A stretch of 12,967 bases of DNA from Sulfuricurvum sp. (GTDB lineage Bacteria; Campylobacterota; Campylobacteria; Campylobacterales; Sulfurimonadaceae). Numbering within the stretch: position 1 is the first letter of the stretch; every line of letters starts with the position of its first letter. Below the pieces are notes generated by a model that was not told where the DNA came from, searched no databases, and worked only from the letters and a program-made list of their open reading frames with translations. Positions 6,499 through 12,967 of the stretch are shown here, piece by piece. The stretch is from assembly GCA_024635855.1 (NCBI GenBank), contig JAGXHZ010000015.1, positions 1 through 12,967 of the forward strand. Direction: 5' to 3'. The translations under genes and the position numbers were made by a program.

Positions 6499-7184
6499 GT
6501 GGTGCAGGTGTATATTGCCAAGAGCTGAAGCATAAAGAAGATCAACTTGCATTGCAATATCTTCCTGCGGTCAAGGCAATGTCGTTTCGGCTAAAAGAAC
6601 GGTTACCCAGTTCCATTGATTACATGGATTTGTCGGCTATTGGTACGGAAGAACTCGTAAAACTTGCACGGCGTTACGATGAAGCACAAAATGATTCCTT
6701 TTGGGGATATGCTAAAACGAGAGTGTATGGGGCGATGTTGGATTATCTTCGTTCTCTGGATGTTGTGAGTCGTGCCAGCAGACGTCTTATCAAAGAAATC
6801 GATGTTGTGATTGAACATCATTTGCTCCAGCACGACAGTGAACCGACCAATAAAGAGTTGGCAGTAATATTGGGAATTGAGGAAGAAAAAGTTCATGAAG
6901 CTCGTATCGCTTCAGATATTTATACTGTTTTACCACTGGACGATCAGTTAGGCAATGAGTGCGAAGGCGGAACGCTTGAACGCATGGAGCACGAAGAGTT
7001 AGTTGATGTTATCAGGGATGTATTGATGGGATTTGACGAGCGTGAACAGATGATTATTCAGCTCTATTATTTCGAGGAATTAACGTTGAAAGAGATTAGT
7101 GAGATTATTAATATCACAGAATCACGTATTTCACAGATTCACAAATCGGTAATTCGACGTATTAAAGAAATGGTAAGGGGGTAA
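6495..7184 (+). CDS. fliA: Flagellar sigma factor sigma-28
   Basis: A 229-residue sigma factor of the FliA group that directs RNA polymerase to late flagellar promoters and is normally held by the anti-sigma factor FlgM (not in this window). Region 2 is seen from about residue 15 to 85 (YLPAVKAMSF, then DYMDLSAIGTEELVKLA and VYGAMLDYLRSLD). Region 3 follows (about 90-140). Region 4 has the helix-turn-helix ELTLKEISEIINITESRISQ near the C-terminus. Length is typical. AAGG at 6484-6487 precedes the ATG by 7 nt, inside the upstream gene. No separate promoter is visible, so fliA appears to be transcribed with flhF and flhG, as in other Campylobacterota. Confidence 0.95.
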   Translation: MSGAGVYCQELKHKEDQLALQYLPAVKAMSFRLKERLPSSIDYMDLSAIGTEELVKLARRYDEAQNDSFWGYAKTRVYGAMLDYLRSLDVVSRASRRLIKEIDVVIEHHLLQHDSEPTNKELAVILGIEEEKVHEARIASDIYTVLPLDDQLGNECEGGTLERMEHEELVDVIRDVLMGFDEREQMIIQLYYFEELTLKEISEIINITESRISQIHKSVIRRIKEMVRG

Positions 7185-7187
7185 AAG

Positions 7188-8282
7188 ATGGCTGATATTT
7201 TATCCCAAGAAGAAATAGATGCTCTGTTGGACGTTGTGGATGATGAAGGTGAGGTATCACTGGATGGTGAAGAAGAAAATTTATTTGCTAATCGCCAAAT
7301 AACACTCTATGACTTTAAGCGTCCAAATCGTGTTTCCAAAGAGCAGTTACGGGCATTTAGAGGCATTCATGATAAGATGGCGCGTTCTATCTCATCTCAA
7401 ATATCGTCTATTATGCGCTCCATTGTTGAGATACAGCTTCACTCCGTCGATCAGATGACGTATGGAGAGTTCTTGATGTCACTGCCTAATCCGACGAGCT
7501 TTAATGTCTTTTCGATGAAGCCTCTCGAAGGTAACGGTGTTTTAGAGATTAATCCCTCTATTGCGTTTCCGATGTTGGATCGTATTTTAGGGGGCAAGGG
7601 CGAGCCTTTTGAAGCAAATCGAGAGTTTTCCGATATTGAGCTTTCGCTGTTTGAAACCATTTTGCGTGTTATGATGGCAACTTTACGGGAAGCGTGGGGT
7701 CCCGTAACGGAGCTCTATCCTCAAATTGAGTCCAAAGAATCCAGCCCGAATGTGGTTCAAATCGTCGCACAAAATGAGATTGTTGTCATGGTCGTTATGG
7801 AGATTATTATCGGGCACAGTTCGGGGATGATGAATATATGCTATCCTGTTATTGCTCTGGAGCCGATATTGCCCAAGCTTGCCAGTCGCGATTTGATGCT
7901 CAATGAGACAAGTTCGAAAAAAAGCCGTAATCAAGAACTTCAAGTCCTACTTGGCGGTGCTCATGTCAATGTGGACGTAAATCTCGGATATGCAGAGTTA
8001 AGCCTGCATGAACTGTTAGACATTGAAGAGGGTGATATTTTACGTCTCAACCTTCCTGCAAATGATGTAGTGAGTGTCAGTGTTGATGGAAAAGAGCGTT
8101 TTGTAGCACAAATGGGATTGCGGCGTTTTCGAAAATCGGTTCAAATTACCGAAGTGATCGATACAGAAAAAGATGCAGTTAAGCGTGCACTTAAAGAGTT
8201 TGAAACCAAACGTAAAGAGCGTATTATTGGTGCAAAAGAGATAATAAGAACTCCCGATGAGTTTGATGAGGATGAAAGATGA
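7188..8282 (+). CDS. fliM: Flagellar motor switch protein FliM
   Basis: A 364-residue C-ring protein that binds phospho-CheY and passes the switch signal to FliG. The N-terminal CheY-binding peptide LSQEEIDALL (5-14) is intact and followed by an acidic linker (15-30). YDFKRPNRVS (41-50) opens the middle domain, which contains the FliG-contacting GGxG loop as GGKG (135-138). The C-terminal FliN-like (SpoA) domain spans about 250-335. A charged tail (about 335-364) ends the protein. AAGGGGG at 7175-7181 is a strong ribosome site, 6 nt before the ATG. The stop overlaps fliY as ATGA. Confidence 0.96.
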   Translation: MADILSQEEIDALLDVVDDEGEVSLDGEEENLFANRQITLYDFKRPNRVSKEQLRAFRGIHDKMARSISSQISSIMRSIVEIQLHSVDQMTYGEFLMSLPNPTSFNVFSMKPLEGNGVLEINPSIAFPMLDRILGGKGEPFEANREFSDIELSLFETILRVMMATLREAWGPVTELYPQIESKESSPNVVQIVAQNEIVVMVVMEIIIGHSSGMMNICYPVIALEPILPKLASRDLMLNETSSKKSRNQELQVLLGGAHVNVDVNLGYAELSLHELLDIEEGDILRLNLPANDVVSVSVDGKERFVAQMGLRRFRKSVQITEVIDTEKDAVKRALKEFETKRKERIIGAKEIIRTPDEFDEDER

Positions 8283-9148
8283 GTAATTTTACCGGGTTAT
8301 TTTCTACCGAAACAACGGCAACGATTGAAGGATTAACAGGTCAAGCTCCTACGGTTACGTTTAAAGATGCTGAAACCATTTCGATCGTAAGCAATGTTAT
8401 TCCTCCGATTGCCTCGGTACAGTTGAGCTTTAGCGGAGCAGCATCCGGACGTGCTGTTATTATGCTTCCGCCAATGCTGGCTACCGCGCTTGGCGATATG
8501 ATGCTTGGCGGTGAGGGTGAGGGCAAAGAGGATATGAATGACGATGATCTCGATGCACTCAAAGAGATTATTTCAAATATTACGGGAGCCATGAGCACGA
8601 CATTGGGCTCACAAAAAGAACTTCCGAAGTTTTCGATTAAGACAGAGAGTGCAATTTTTATTGGTGAGAGTGAAGAAATCAATCTTGATCCGTATGCAAA
8701 GATGTATGTTTTTTCTTTTGTTTTGGGCAGTATCAATTCTTTGGTAATGTTTGCAGTGGATTCCTCGATTGTAAATGCTTTGGAGGGATCAAGCAGCATT
8801 GCGAATGAGGATAAAAGCGATAGAGACTCTGTTTTTAGTAATAATGAAGGACAGAACAAAGGGCACAAGCTTGATGAGGGCGAGATGAAAAATATCGGTC
8901 TCATTATGGATGTCAAGCTCCCCATCCGTGTTCGTATCGGTAAGAAAAAAATGTTGCTCAAAGATGTTTTGAGTATGGACATTGGGTCTGTTATTGAACT
9001 CAATCAATTGGCGAATGATCCACTCGATATTTTAGTTGATGATCATGTAATCGCTCAAGGCGAAGTCGTTATTGTTGATGGTAACTTTGGAGTACAAATT
9101 ACCTCAATTGGGACAAAGCGCGAGCGTTTGACGAAGCTAAAAGGGTAA
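8279..9148 (+). CDS. fliY: Flagellar motor switch protein FliY (CheC-like plus FliN domain)
   Basis: A 289-residue C-ring protein. Residues about 1-165 resemble a CheC fold, 170-205 form a polar acidic linker, and 207-280 make up the FliN/SpoA domain (DVKLPIRVRIGKK, then the conserved GSVIEL). The phosphatase signature is degraded. The first active helix is missing from the short N-terminus. The second, LDALKEIISNITG, reads E96-x3-N100, one residue longer than the CheC consensus E-x2-N, and no Pro lies 23 residues after N100. It therefore probably has a structural role, unlike the intact CheC at 1073-1693. No N-terminal CheY-binding peptide like that of Bacillus FliY is present. Ribosome site GAGG (8268-8271) is inside fliM. 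Confidence 0.93.
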   Translation: MSNFTGLFSTETTATIEGLTGQAPTVTFKDAETISIVSNVIPPIASVQLSFSGAASGRAVIMLPPMLATALGDMMLGGEGEGKEDMNDDDLDALKEIISNITGAMSTTLGSQKELPKFSIKTESAIFIGESEEINLDPYAKMYVFSFVLGSINSLVMFAVDSSIVNALEGSSSIANEDKSDRDSVFSNNEGQNKGHKLDEGEMKNIGLIMDVKLPIRVRIGKKKMLLKDVLSMDIGSVIELNQLANDPLDILVDDHVIAQGEVVIVDGNFGVQITSIGTKRERLTKLKG

Positions 9149-9151
9149 CAA

Positions 9152-9937
9152 ATGTCCAATGGTCGAAGGAAAAAAAAAGAGTATCCCAGCAGCCGCTATG
9201 TCAAAGATATTAAGTCTGCTGGGTCGTGGAGCATTTTTAAAATTATTTCCGATTTCGTTCAAGGGTTTGATGAATTAGGAGAATTGGGTCCATCTGTAAC
9301 CATTTTTGGAAGTGCACGCGTGAATGAAAATCATCCGTATTATCAACAAGCTATGGCTCTTTCTGATATGCTTGGAAGCAAGGGCTATAATGTCATTACA
9401 GGTGGCGGTCCAGGAGTTATGGAAGCTGCTAATCGAGGAGCATTTAAGCATGAAGAGGTAGAATCCATAGGATTAAACGTCGAACTTCCCTCAGAGCAGA
9501 AGCCAAACCAATATATCACGAAAGGTCGAAGCTTTGACTACTTTTTCTCACGAAAAGTGATGCTGGTTAAATACTCGATGGCATACGTCATTTTTCCCGG
9601 CGGTTTTGGAACGCTTGATGAGATGTTCGAAGCATTAACGTTAATTCAAACACGAAAAGTATGGGGAGTTCGTCTTTTTGTTATCGGGACAGAATTTTAT
9701 GCACCGCTTATGGAATTTATACGGACAAAAGTTTTGGCTGAGGGAATGATCGACGAAGATGATATAGATTTTATTACACTCAGTGATGATCTTGATTTCG
9801 TGCTTACAGAAATTGATAAATCATTGAAAGCACAAATGGCGGATTTAGAAAAAGAGGGATTGGACAATACAAAATATTATCAGGCTCTTTCTGCTTATGT
9901 GAATGATCGATCCAATGTGGACGAAGGAAGTATTTAA
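9152..9937 (+). CDS. LOG-family nucleotide phosphoribohydrolase (TIGR00730 type)
   Basis: A 261-residue Rossmann-fold protein of the LOG/YgdH group, often mislabelled lysine decarboxylase. Family motifs: FGSAR (52-56), GGGPGVMEAANRG (84-96), R134 and the signature PGGFGTLDE (149-157). Characterised members cleave the N-glycosidic bond of nucleoside 5'-monophosphates, including cytokinin ribotides, releasing the base; the substrate here is unknown. Compared with the short LOG form of about 190 residues, this one has a lysine- and arginine-rich N-terminal extension (about 1-45) and an acidic C-terminal tail. ATG 9152 follows fliY by 3 nt with AAGGG at 9141-9145. Its stop shares one base with the mnmA start (TAATG). 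No link to motility is evident. Confidence 0.9.
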   Translation: MSNGRRKKKEYPSSRYVKDIKSAGSWSIFKIISDFVQGFDELGELGPSVTIFGSARVNENHPYYQQAMALSDMLGSKGYNVITGGGPGVMEAANRGAFKHEEVESIGLNVELPSEQKPNQYITKGRSFDYFFSRKVMLVKYSMAYVIFPGGFGTLDEMFEALTLIQTRKVWGVRLFVIGTEFYAPLMEFIRTKVLAEGMIDEDDIDFITLSDDLDFVLTEIDKSLKAQMADLEKEGLDNTKYYQALSAYVNDRSNVDEGSI

Positions 9938-10956
9938 TGAGACAAAAAGTAGTCATCGGGATGAGCGGAGGAGTAGATTCTACCGTTTCGACATTATTGT
10001 TAAAAGAGCAAGGCTACGAGGTAGAAGGGGTGTATATGAAGCTCCATTCGAAACCGGGCTATCATGAAATCCACCAAGCCCGCGCACAAAAAGCCGCTGA
10101 TTTTGCAGGGGTAAAACTTCACATCCTTGATTTGCAAGAAAAATTTAATGAAAAAGTTTTTAACCCTTTTATTGAAACCTATAAAGAGGGGAAAACCCCT
10201 AATCCGTGTGCATTGTGTAACCGTAATATTAAATTTGGGGCAATGGTAGAGTTTGCGGATTCTTTGGGGGCAGATTTTGTAGCAACAGGGCATTATATCC
10301 GCCATAACGGGCAATATCTCCAGATGGCAGAAGACGATACAAAAGATCAAAGCTATTTTCTTTTTTACATTGATCCTTCACTGGTTCCGCGTCTCCTTTT
10401 TCCACTGGGTGAAAAGCATAAAACGGACATAAAAGCGTATGCCGCCGGTATTTCAGGATTGGAATCGTTTGCTTCGCAAGGAGAATCCAGTGAAATATGT
10501 TTTGTGGAAACGACCTATGCGGATGTGTTAAAGCCGTACGTCAATGTTGATGTTGAGGGAGAAGTGCTGAACCTTGAGGGCAAAGTAGTCGGTAAACATA
10601 AAGGCTACATGCACTACACCATCGGAAAACGTAAAGGCTTTAGTGTTCACGGTGCCCATGATCCTCATTTCGTAGTTGAAATCAGACCCGATACGAATCA
10701 AATCGTGGTGGGTCCTCGTGAAGCATTAGAGTGCCATCGTGTCGTGCTGGAAAATGTCAATATGTTTGATGATCGTGTTAATTTTGAATGTGAGGTAAAA
10801 CTTCGCTATCGTACAACGGCTGTAGGTTGTAACGTTGTCATTGAGGGAAATCATGCTACCGTAGAATTGCATGAACCCATACTGGGTGTGGCTTCCGGAC
10901 AAGCAGGGGTTTTCTATGATGGTGACAAATTGCTCGGTGGCGGATGGATCGTTTGA
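9937..10956 (+). CDS. mnmA: tRNA-specific 2-thiouridylase MnmA
   Basis: A 339-residue cytosolic enzyme that adenylates and thiolates U34 of tRNA-Lys, -Glu and -Gln to give 2-thiouridine. The N-type ATP pyrophosphatase loop SGGVDS is at 10-15. The catalytic cysteines are C94 in NPCALCNRNIKF and C188 in SSEICFVE, corresponding to the pair that forms the persulfide/disulfide in E. coli MnmA. ATGHY (116-120) and YTIGKRKG (a C-terminal tRNA-binding block) are conserved. Slightly short for the family (usually 350-370) but with no motif missing. AAGGAAG at 9924-9930 lies 6 nt before the ATG. The 3' end overlaps the transporter gene by 13 nt. Confidence 0.96.
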   Translation: MRQKVVIGMSGGVDSTVSTLLLKEQGYEVEGVYMKLHSKPGYHEIHQARAQKAADFAGVKLHILDLQEKFNEKVFNPFIETYKEGKTPNPCALCNRNIKFGAMVEFADSLGADFVATGHYIRHNGQYLQMAEDDTKDQSYFLFYIDPSLVPRLLFPLGEKHKTDIKAYAAGISGLESFASQGESSEICFVETTYADVLKPYVNVDVEGEVLNLEGKVVGKHKGYMHYTIGKRKGFSVHGAHDPHFVVEIRPDTNQIVVGPREALECHRVVLENVNMFDDRVNFECEVKLRYRTTAVGCNVVIEGNHATVELHEPILGVASGQAGVFYDGDKLLGGGWIV

Positions 10957-12185
10957 TCGGGTCTAAAAAACGTATTATTGCCGCAGGAATTATCGGTAAC
11001 GTTATAGAGTATTATGATTTTGCCCTCATTGGTTTTTTAGCGGTGATGATGGGAAAGCTTTTTTTCCCTTCAGATGATCCGTTTCTCTCATTACTCGGCT
11101 CTTTTGGAGCGTTTGCGGCAGGGATGATTATGCGTCCAGTTGGGGCTGCTATTTTTGGTCATATCGGGGATAGGGTCGGGCGGCGCTATGCACTTATGGC
11201 ATCGCTGATGTTGATGGCATTACCGACTTTTCTAATCGGATTTTTACCGACATACACGCAAATCGGGATAATGGCACCGATATTACTAGTGTTACTGCGT
11301 ATGATTCAAGGACTCTCTGTAGGAGGAGAATACGCAAGTTCCATCGTCTATCTCGTAGAACAATCCAGTCCCAATCGCCAAAATCTTTACGGTTCATTCG
11401 TCTCAGTCGGTGCAAAAATCGGGATGGCACTGGGTTCGGCACTGTGTGGCGGATTGCTTTGGTATTTGGGTGAGGATGCAATGGGTGAGTGGGGATGGAG
11501 AATTCCATTCATTTTGAGTATTTTCATTGCGGCGGCAGGACTTTATTTACGCAGAAACCTCACGGATAACTATCAGCCGCATGAAGATAAAACGATTCCC
11601 TTGGTGGCAATTTTCAAAGAGCACAAAAAGATTTTTGGACAATTTCTCATTGTTGCTTCTGTCATTTGGATGTTTTATTACACCTTGTTCATTTATCTTC
11701 CTATCTGGCTTGAAGCAAGTGCTGGATTAACCAAAGCACAAGCCGGAAATATCAATACCATCTCGATTGTCCTTGGGGTCATTTTTATCCCTTTGATGGC
11801 AATGCTTGCAGATAGATTTGGCTCAATCCGTGTTATGAGAACGGCTGCATTCACGAGCGCCATTACTATTTATCCGTTGATGTATGCGATGATGCATGGG
11901 GGATATTACGGTGCGCTTGGTGCTGTAATGGCGATGGTGATTTTGCTGTGCGCTTATCAAGCACCGATCTTTTCAGCCGTCGTTCATGCACTTGAGTACC
12001 ACGGATACCGAGCCTCGTTTACTGCTTTGATATTAGGCAGTGCTGCAGGACTAGTTGGGGGTATTACTCCGGCATTGATGACCTCTTTAGTAAAAGTCAG
12101 TTCAAACGCGTATGCTCCTGCTTATTTGCTTATTTTGACTTCATTGATAGCGCTTTCTACTTTGGGACGGATCAAAAGCAAGTAA
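10944..12185 (+). CDS. MHS-family (major facilitator) metabolite:proton symporter
   Basis: A 413-residue inner-membrane transporter with about 12 hydrophobic segments. It belongs to the metabolite:H+ symporter branch of the major facilitator superfamily, shown by GNVIEYYDF (18-26, in TM1), the cytoplasmic loop GHIGDRVGRR (72-81) and RMIQGLSVGGEY (119-130). Family members carry proline/betaine, 2-oxoglutarate, citrate or shikimate, and the substrate cannot be read from the sequence. At 413 residues it is at the short end of the family. The ATG at 10944 lies in the last codons of mnmA, with the GGTGG of mnmA's own final codons as a possible ribosome site, so it is probably read by coupled translation. 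It ends the co-directional run and converges on mtgA. Confidence 0.9.
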   Translation: MDRLIGSKKRIIAAGIIGNVIEYYDFALIGFLAVMMGKLFFPSDDPFLSLLGSFGAFAAGMIMRPVGAAIFGHIGDRVGRRYALMASLMLMALPTFLIGFLPTYTQIGIMAPILLVLLRMIQGLSVGGEYASSIVYLVEQSSPNRQNLYGSFVSVGAKIGMALGSALCGGLLWYLGEDAMGEWGWRIPFILSIFIAAAGLYLRRNLTDNYQPHEDKTIPLVAIFKEHKKIFGQFLIVASVIWMFYYTLFIYLPIWLEASAGLTKAQAGNINTISIVLGVIFIPLMAMLADRFGSIRVMRTAAFTSAITIYPLMYAMMHGGYYGALGAVMAMVILLCAYQAPIFSAVVHALEYHGYRASFTALILGSAAGLVGGITPALMTSLVKVSSNAYAPAYLLILTSLIALSTLGRIKSK

Positions 12186-12194
12186 AAAATTACT
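12181..12194. other. Convergent gene junction without a strong terminator
   Basis: The transporter stop (12183-12185) and the mtgA stop (12190-12192, minus strand) are 4 nt apart. They sit inside a small AT-only inverted repeat (AGTAA, four A, TTACT). The 5-bp stem is too weak to be called an intrinsic terminator with any confidence. The two transcripts probably run into each other or end within the opposing gene. Confidence 0.35.
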
Positions 12195-12967
12195 GCGTCA
12201 CATTCCCCTCATCCTGCATAAAAACAGAAGATTCTACGGGATTTTCAGTCACGGGGAACTCGCCGTTTTCTGTGGGTGTATCACTTGTGGACGTATCAAA
12301 TAATGACTCTACAGAAGCATTCATTTCAGTTATTGCGGGTAGATTCTCTTCTTTTACGGGTGTCATAACCTCTTTATAGATGGATTGGATGACACCTCTG
12401 CGCTTCATGGTTTTTAGGATGATACGAGCGCGATTTTTGACGTATTTTTGATTGCCTGTCGGATTGTATTTGATAGGATTAGGGAGAACGGCAGCGAGTC
12501 GTGAAGCTTCGTTTGCCGTGAGGTTTTTGGCACTTTTGTGGTAATAATGACGTGCGGCGGCTTCGATACCGAATATCCCATCACCCCATTCCGCGACATT
12601 GAGATAAATCTCTAAAATACGGCGTTTGGAGAGAGTCTTTTCGATACGCCATGTGAGAATCGCCTCTTTGATTTTTCGCACCGGATTCTTGCTCGGTGAG
12701 AGGTATAGATTTTTCGAGAGTTGTTGGCTGATGGTACTTCCGCCGGCTAAGGTTTTTTTCTTGATACTGCGCTCGATAGCGTTTTCCATCCCTTTGACGT
12801 CAAATCCGTCGTGCTTCCAAAATCCGTCGTCTTCTCCGATAAGGACTGCTTTGATAATGTTGGGAGAGATTTTATCCATACTGACCCATTTTTGCGTGAG
12901 GTGCATATCTCGATTTTCATCTGCCCACTGGTTTTCTCGGTACTCCATAAAGGCAGTTGGGATAGGA
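12190..12967 (-). CDS. mtgA: Monofunctional peptidoglycan glycosyltransferase MtgA, 5' end beyond window
   Basis: The minus-strand frame is open to the right edge, so the gene is partial at its 5' end. The first visible residues, PIPTAFMEYRE, match the segment that follows the N-terminal membrane anchor in this family, so the ATG at 12948 is almost certainly internal. The GT51 domain polymerises lipid II into glycan strands on the periplasmic side. Counting from that internal Met, motifs are catalytic E39 in IGEDDGFWKHDGF, GGSTISQQLSKN (69-80), RKIKEAILTWRIEKTLSKRRILEIYLN (91-117) and GIFGIEAAARHYY (124-136). No transpeptidase domain follows. Instead there is a tail of about 55 residues (about 198-252) rich in Glu, Thr, Ser, Asn and Pro, which is unusual for MtgA. 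Confidence 0.92.
   Translation of the reverse strand, partial: PIPTAFMEYRENQWADENRDMHLTQKWVSMDKISPNIIKAVLIGEDDGFWKHDGFDVKGMENAIERSIKKKTLAGGSTISQQLSKNLYLSPSKNPVRKIKEAILTWRIEKTLSKRRILEIYLNVAEWGDGIFGIEAAARHYYHKSAKNLTANEASRLAAVLPNPIKYNPTGNQKYVKNRARIILKTMKRRGVIQSIYKEVMTPVKEENLPAITEMNASVESLFDTSTSDTPTENGEFPVTENPVESSVFMQDEGNVTQ

Noticed and set aside
8341..9003. A 220-codon open frame on the minus strand inside fliY
   Set aside because: It lies antisense to the well-supported fliY. Its translation is Ser/Ile/Leu-rich with no domain, as expected from the complement of a gene with strong codon bias.
9152..9937. Lysine decarboxylase
   Set aside because: The PGGxGTxxE motif and size place it in the LOG/TIGR00730 family, and no pyridoxal phosphate decarboxylase features are seen.
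12190..12948. Taking ATG 12948 as the true start of mtgA
   Set aside because: The frame stays open to the window edge, and the residues just before this Met (PIPTAF) belong to a conserved block of the family, so the true start and membrane anchor lie outside.
1..12967. tRNA or rRNA genes, CRISPR repeats, insertion sequences or phage genes
   Set aside because: Coding density is near complete, every sizeable gap is under about 110 nt, and no repeated units, cloverleaf-like sequences or transposase/integrase motifs were noticed.

Overview
The window (about 41% GC by eye, densely coded) looks like chromosome of a free-living Campylobacterota bacterium, probably near Sulfuricurvum or Sulfurimonas. 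The main reason is gene order. aroQ, folK, flhF, flhG, a small two-helix membrane protein, fliA, fliM and fliY follow one another as they do in Helicobacter and Campylobacter, except that no pepP lies between aroQ and folK. The amidohydrolase at the left edge resembles the futalosine-pathway (menaquinone) deaminase of the same phylum. The genus is an inference.

Layout. Bases 1-599 (minus strand) hold the N-terminal two-fifths or so of an aminofutalosine-deaminase-like amidohydrolase. An AT-rich divergent promoter region (about 600-699) separates it from a tight three-gene plus-strand operon at 700-2973: a stand-alone CheY-like receiver, a CheC-class CheY-P phosphatase with both active-site motifs intact, and a cytosolic PAS-PAS-GGDEF diguanylate cyclase. 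A second promoter-bearing gap (2974-3039) precedes a long co-directional run from 3040 to 12185: aroQ, folK, flhF, flhG, a two-TM protein, fliA, fliM, fliY, a LOG-family nucleotide hydrolase, mnmA and an MHS-family transporter. Gaps in this run are between -20 and +19 nt, so it may be one large transcription unit. A convergent, right-edge-truncated mtgA (minus strand, 12190 to beyond 12967) closes the window.

How the genes work together. The flhF-flhG pair sets position and number of polar flagella. FliA is the late flagellar sigma factor. FliM and FliY are C-ring switch proteins that receive phospho-CheY. The upstream CheY/CheC/GGDEF operon is the least expected part. It places a phospho-receiver, its probable phosphatase and a c-di-GMP synthase under one promoter just ahead of the flagellar switch cluster, with no CheA, CheD or EAL partner visible. 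It is the best candidate in the window for an undescribed signalling module. The remaining genes are housekeeping (shikimate, folate, tRNA thiolation, peptidoglycan). No RNA genes, CRISPR arrays, insertion sequences or prophage remnants were seen.
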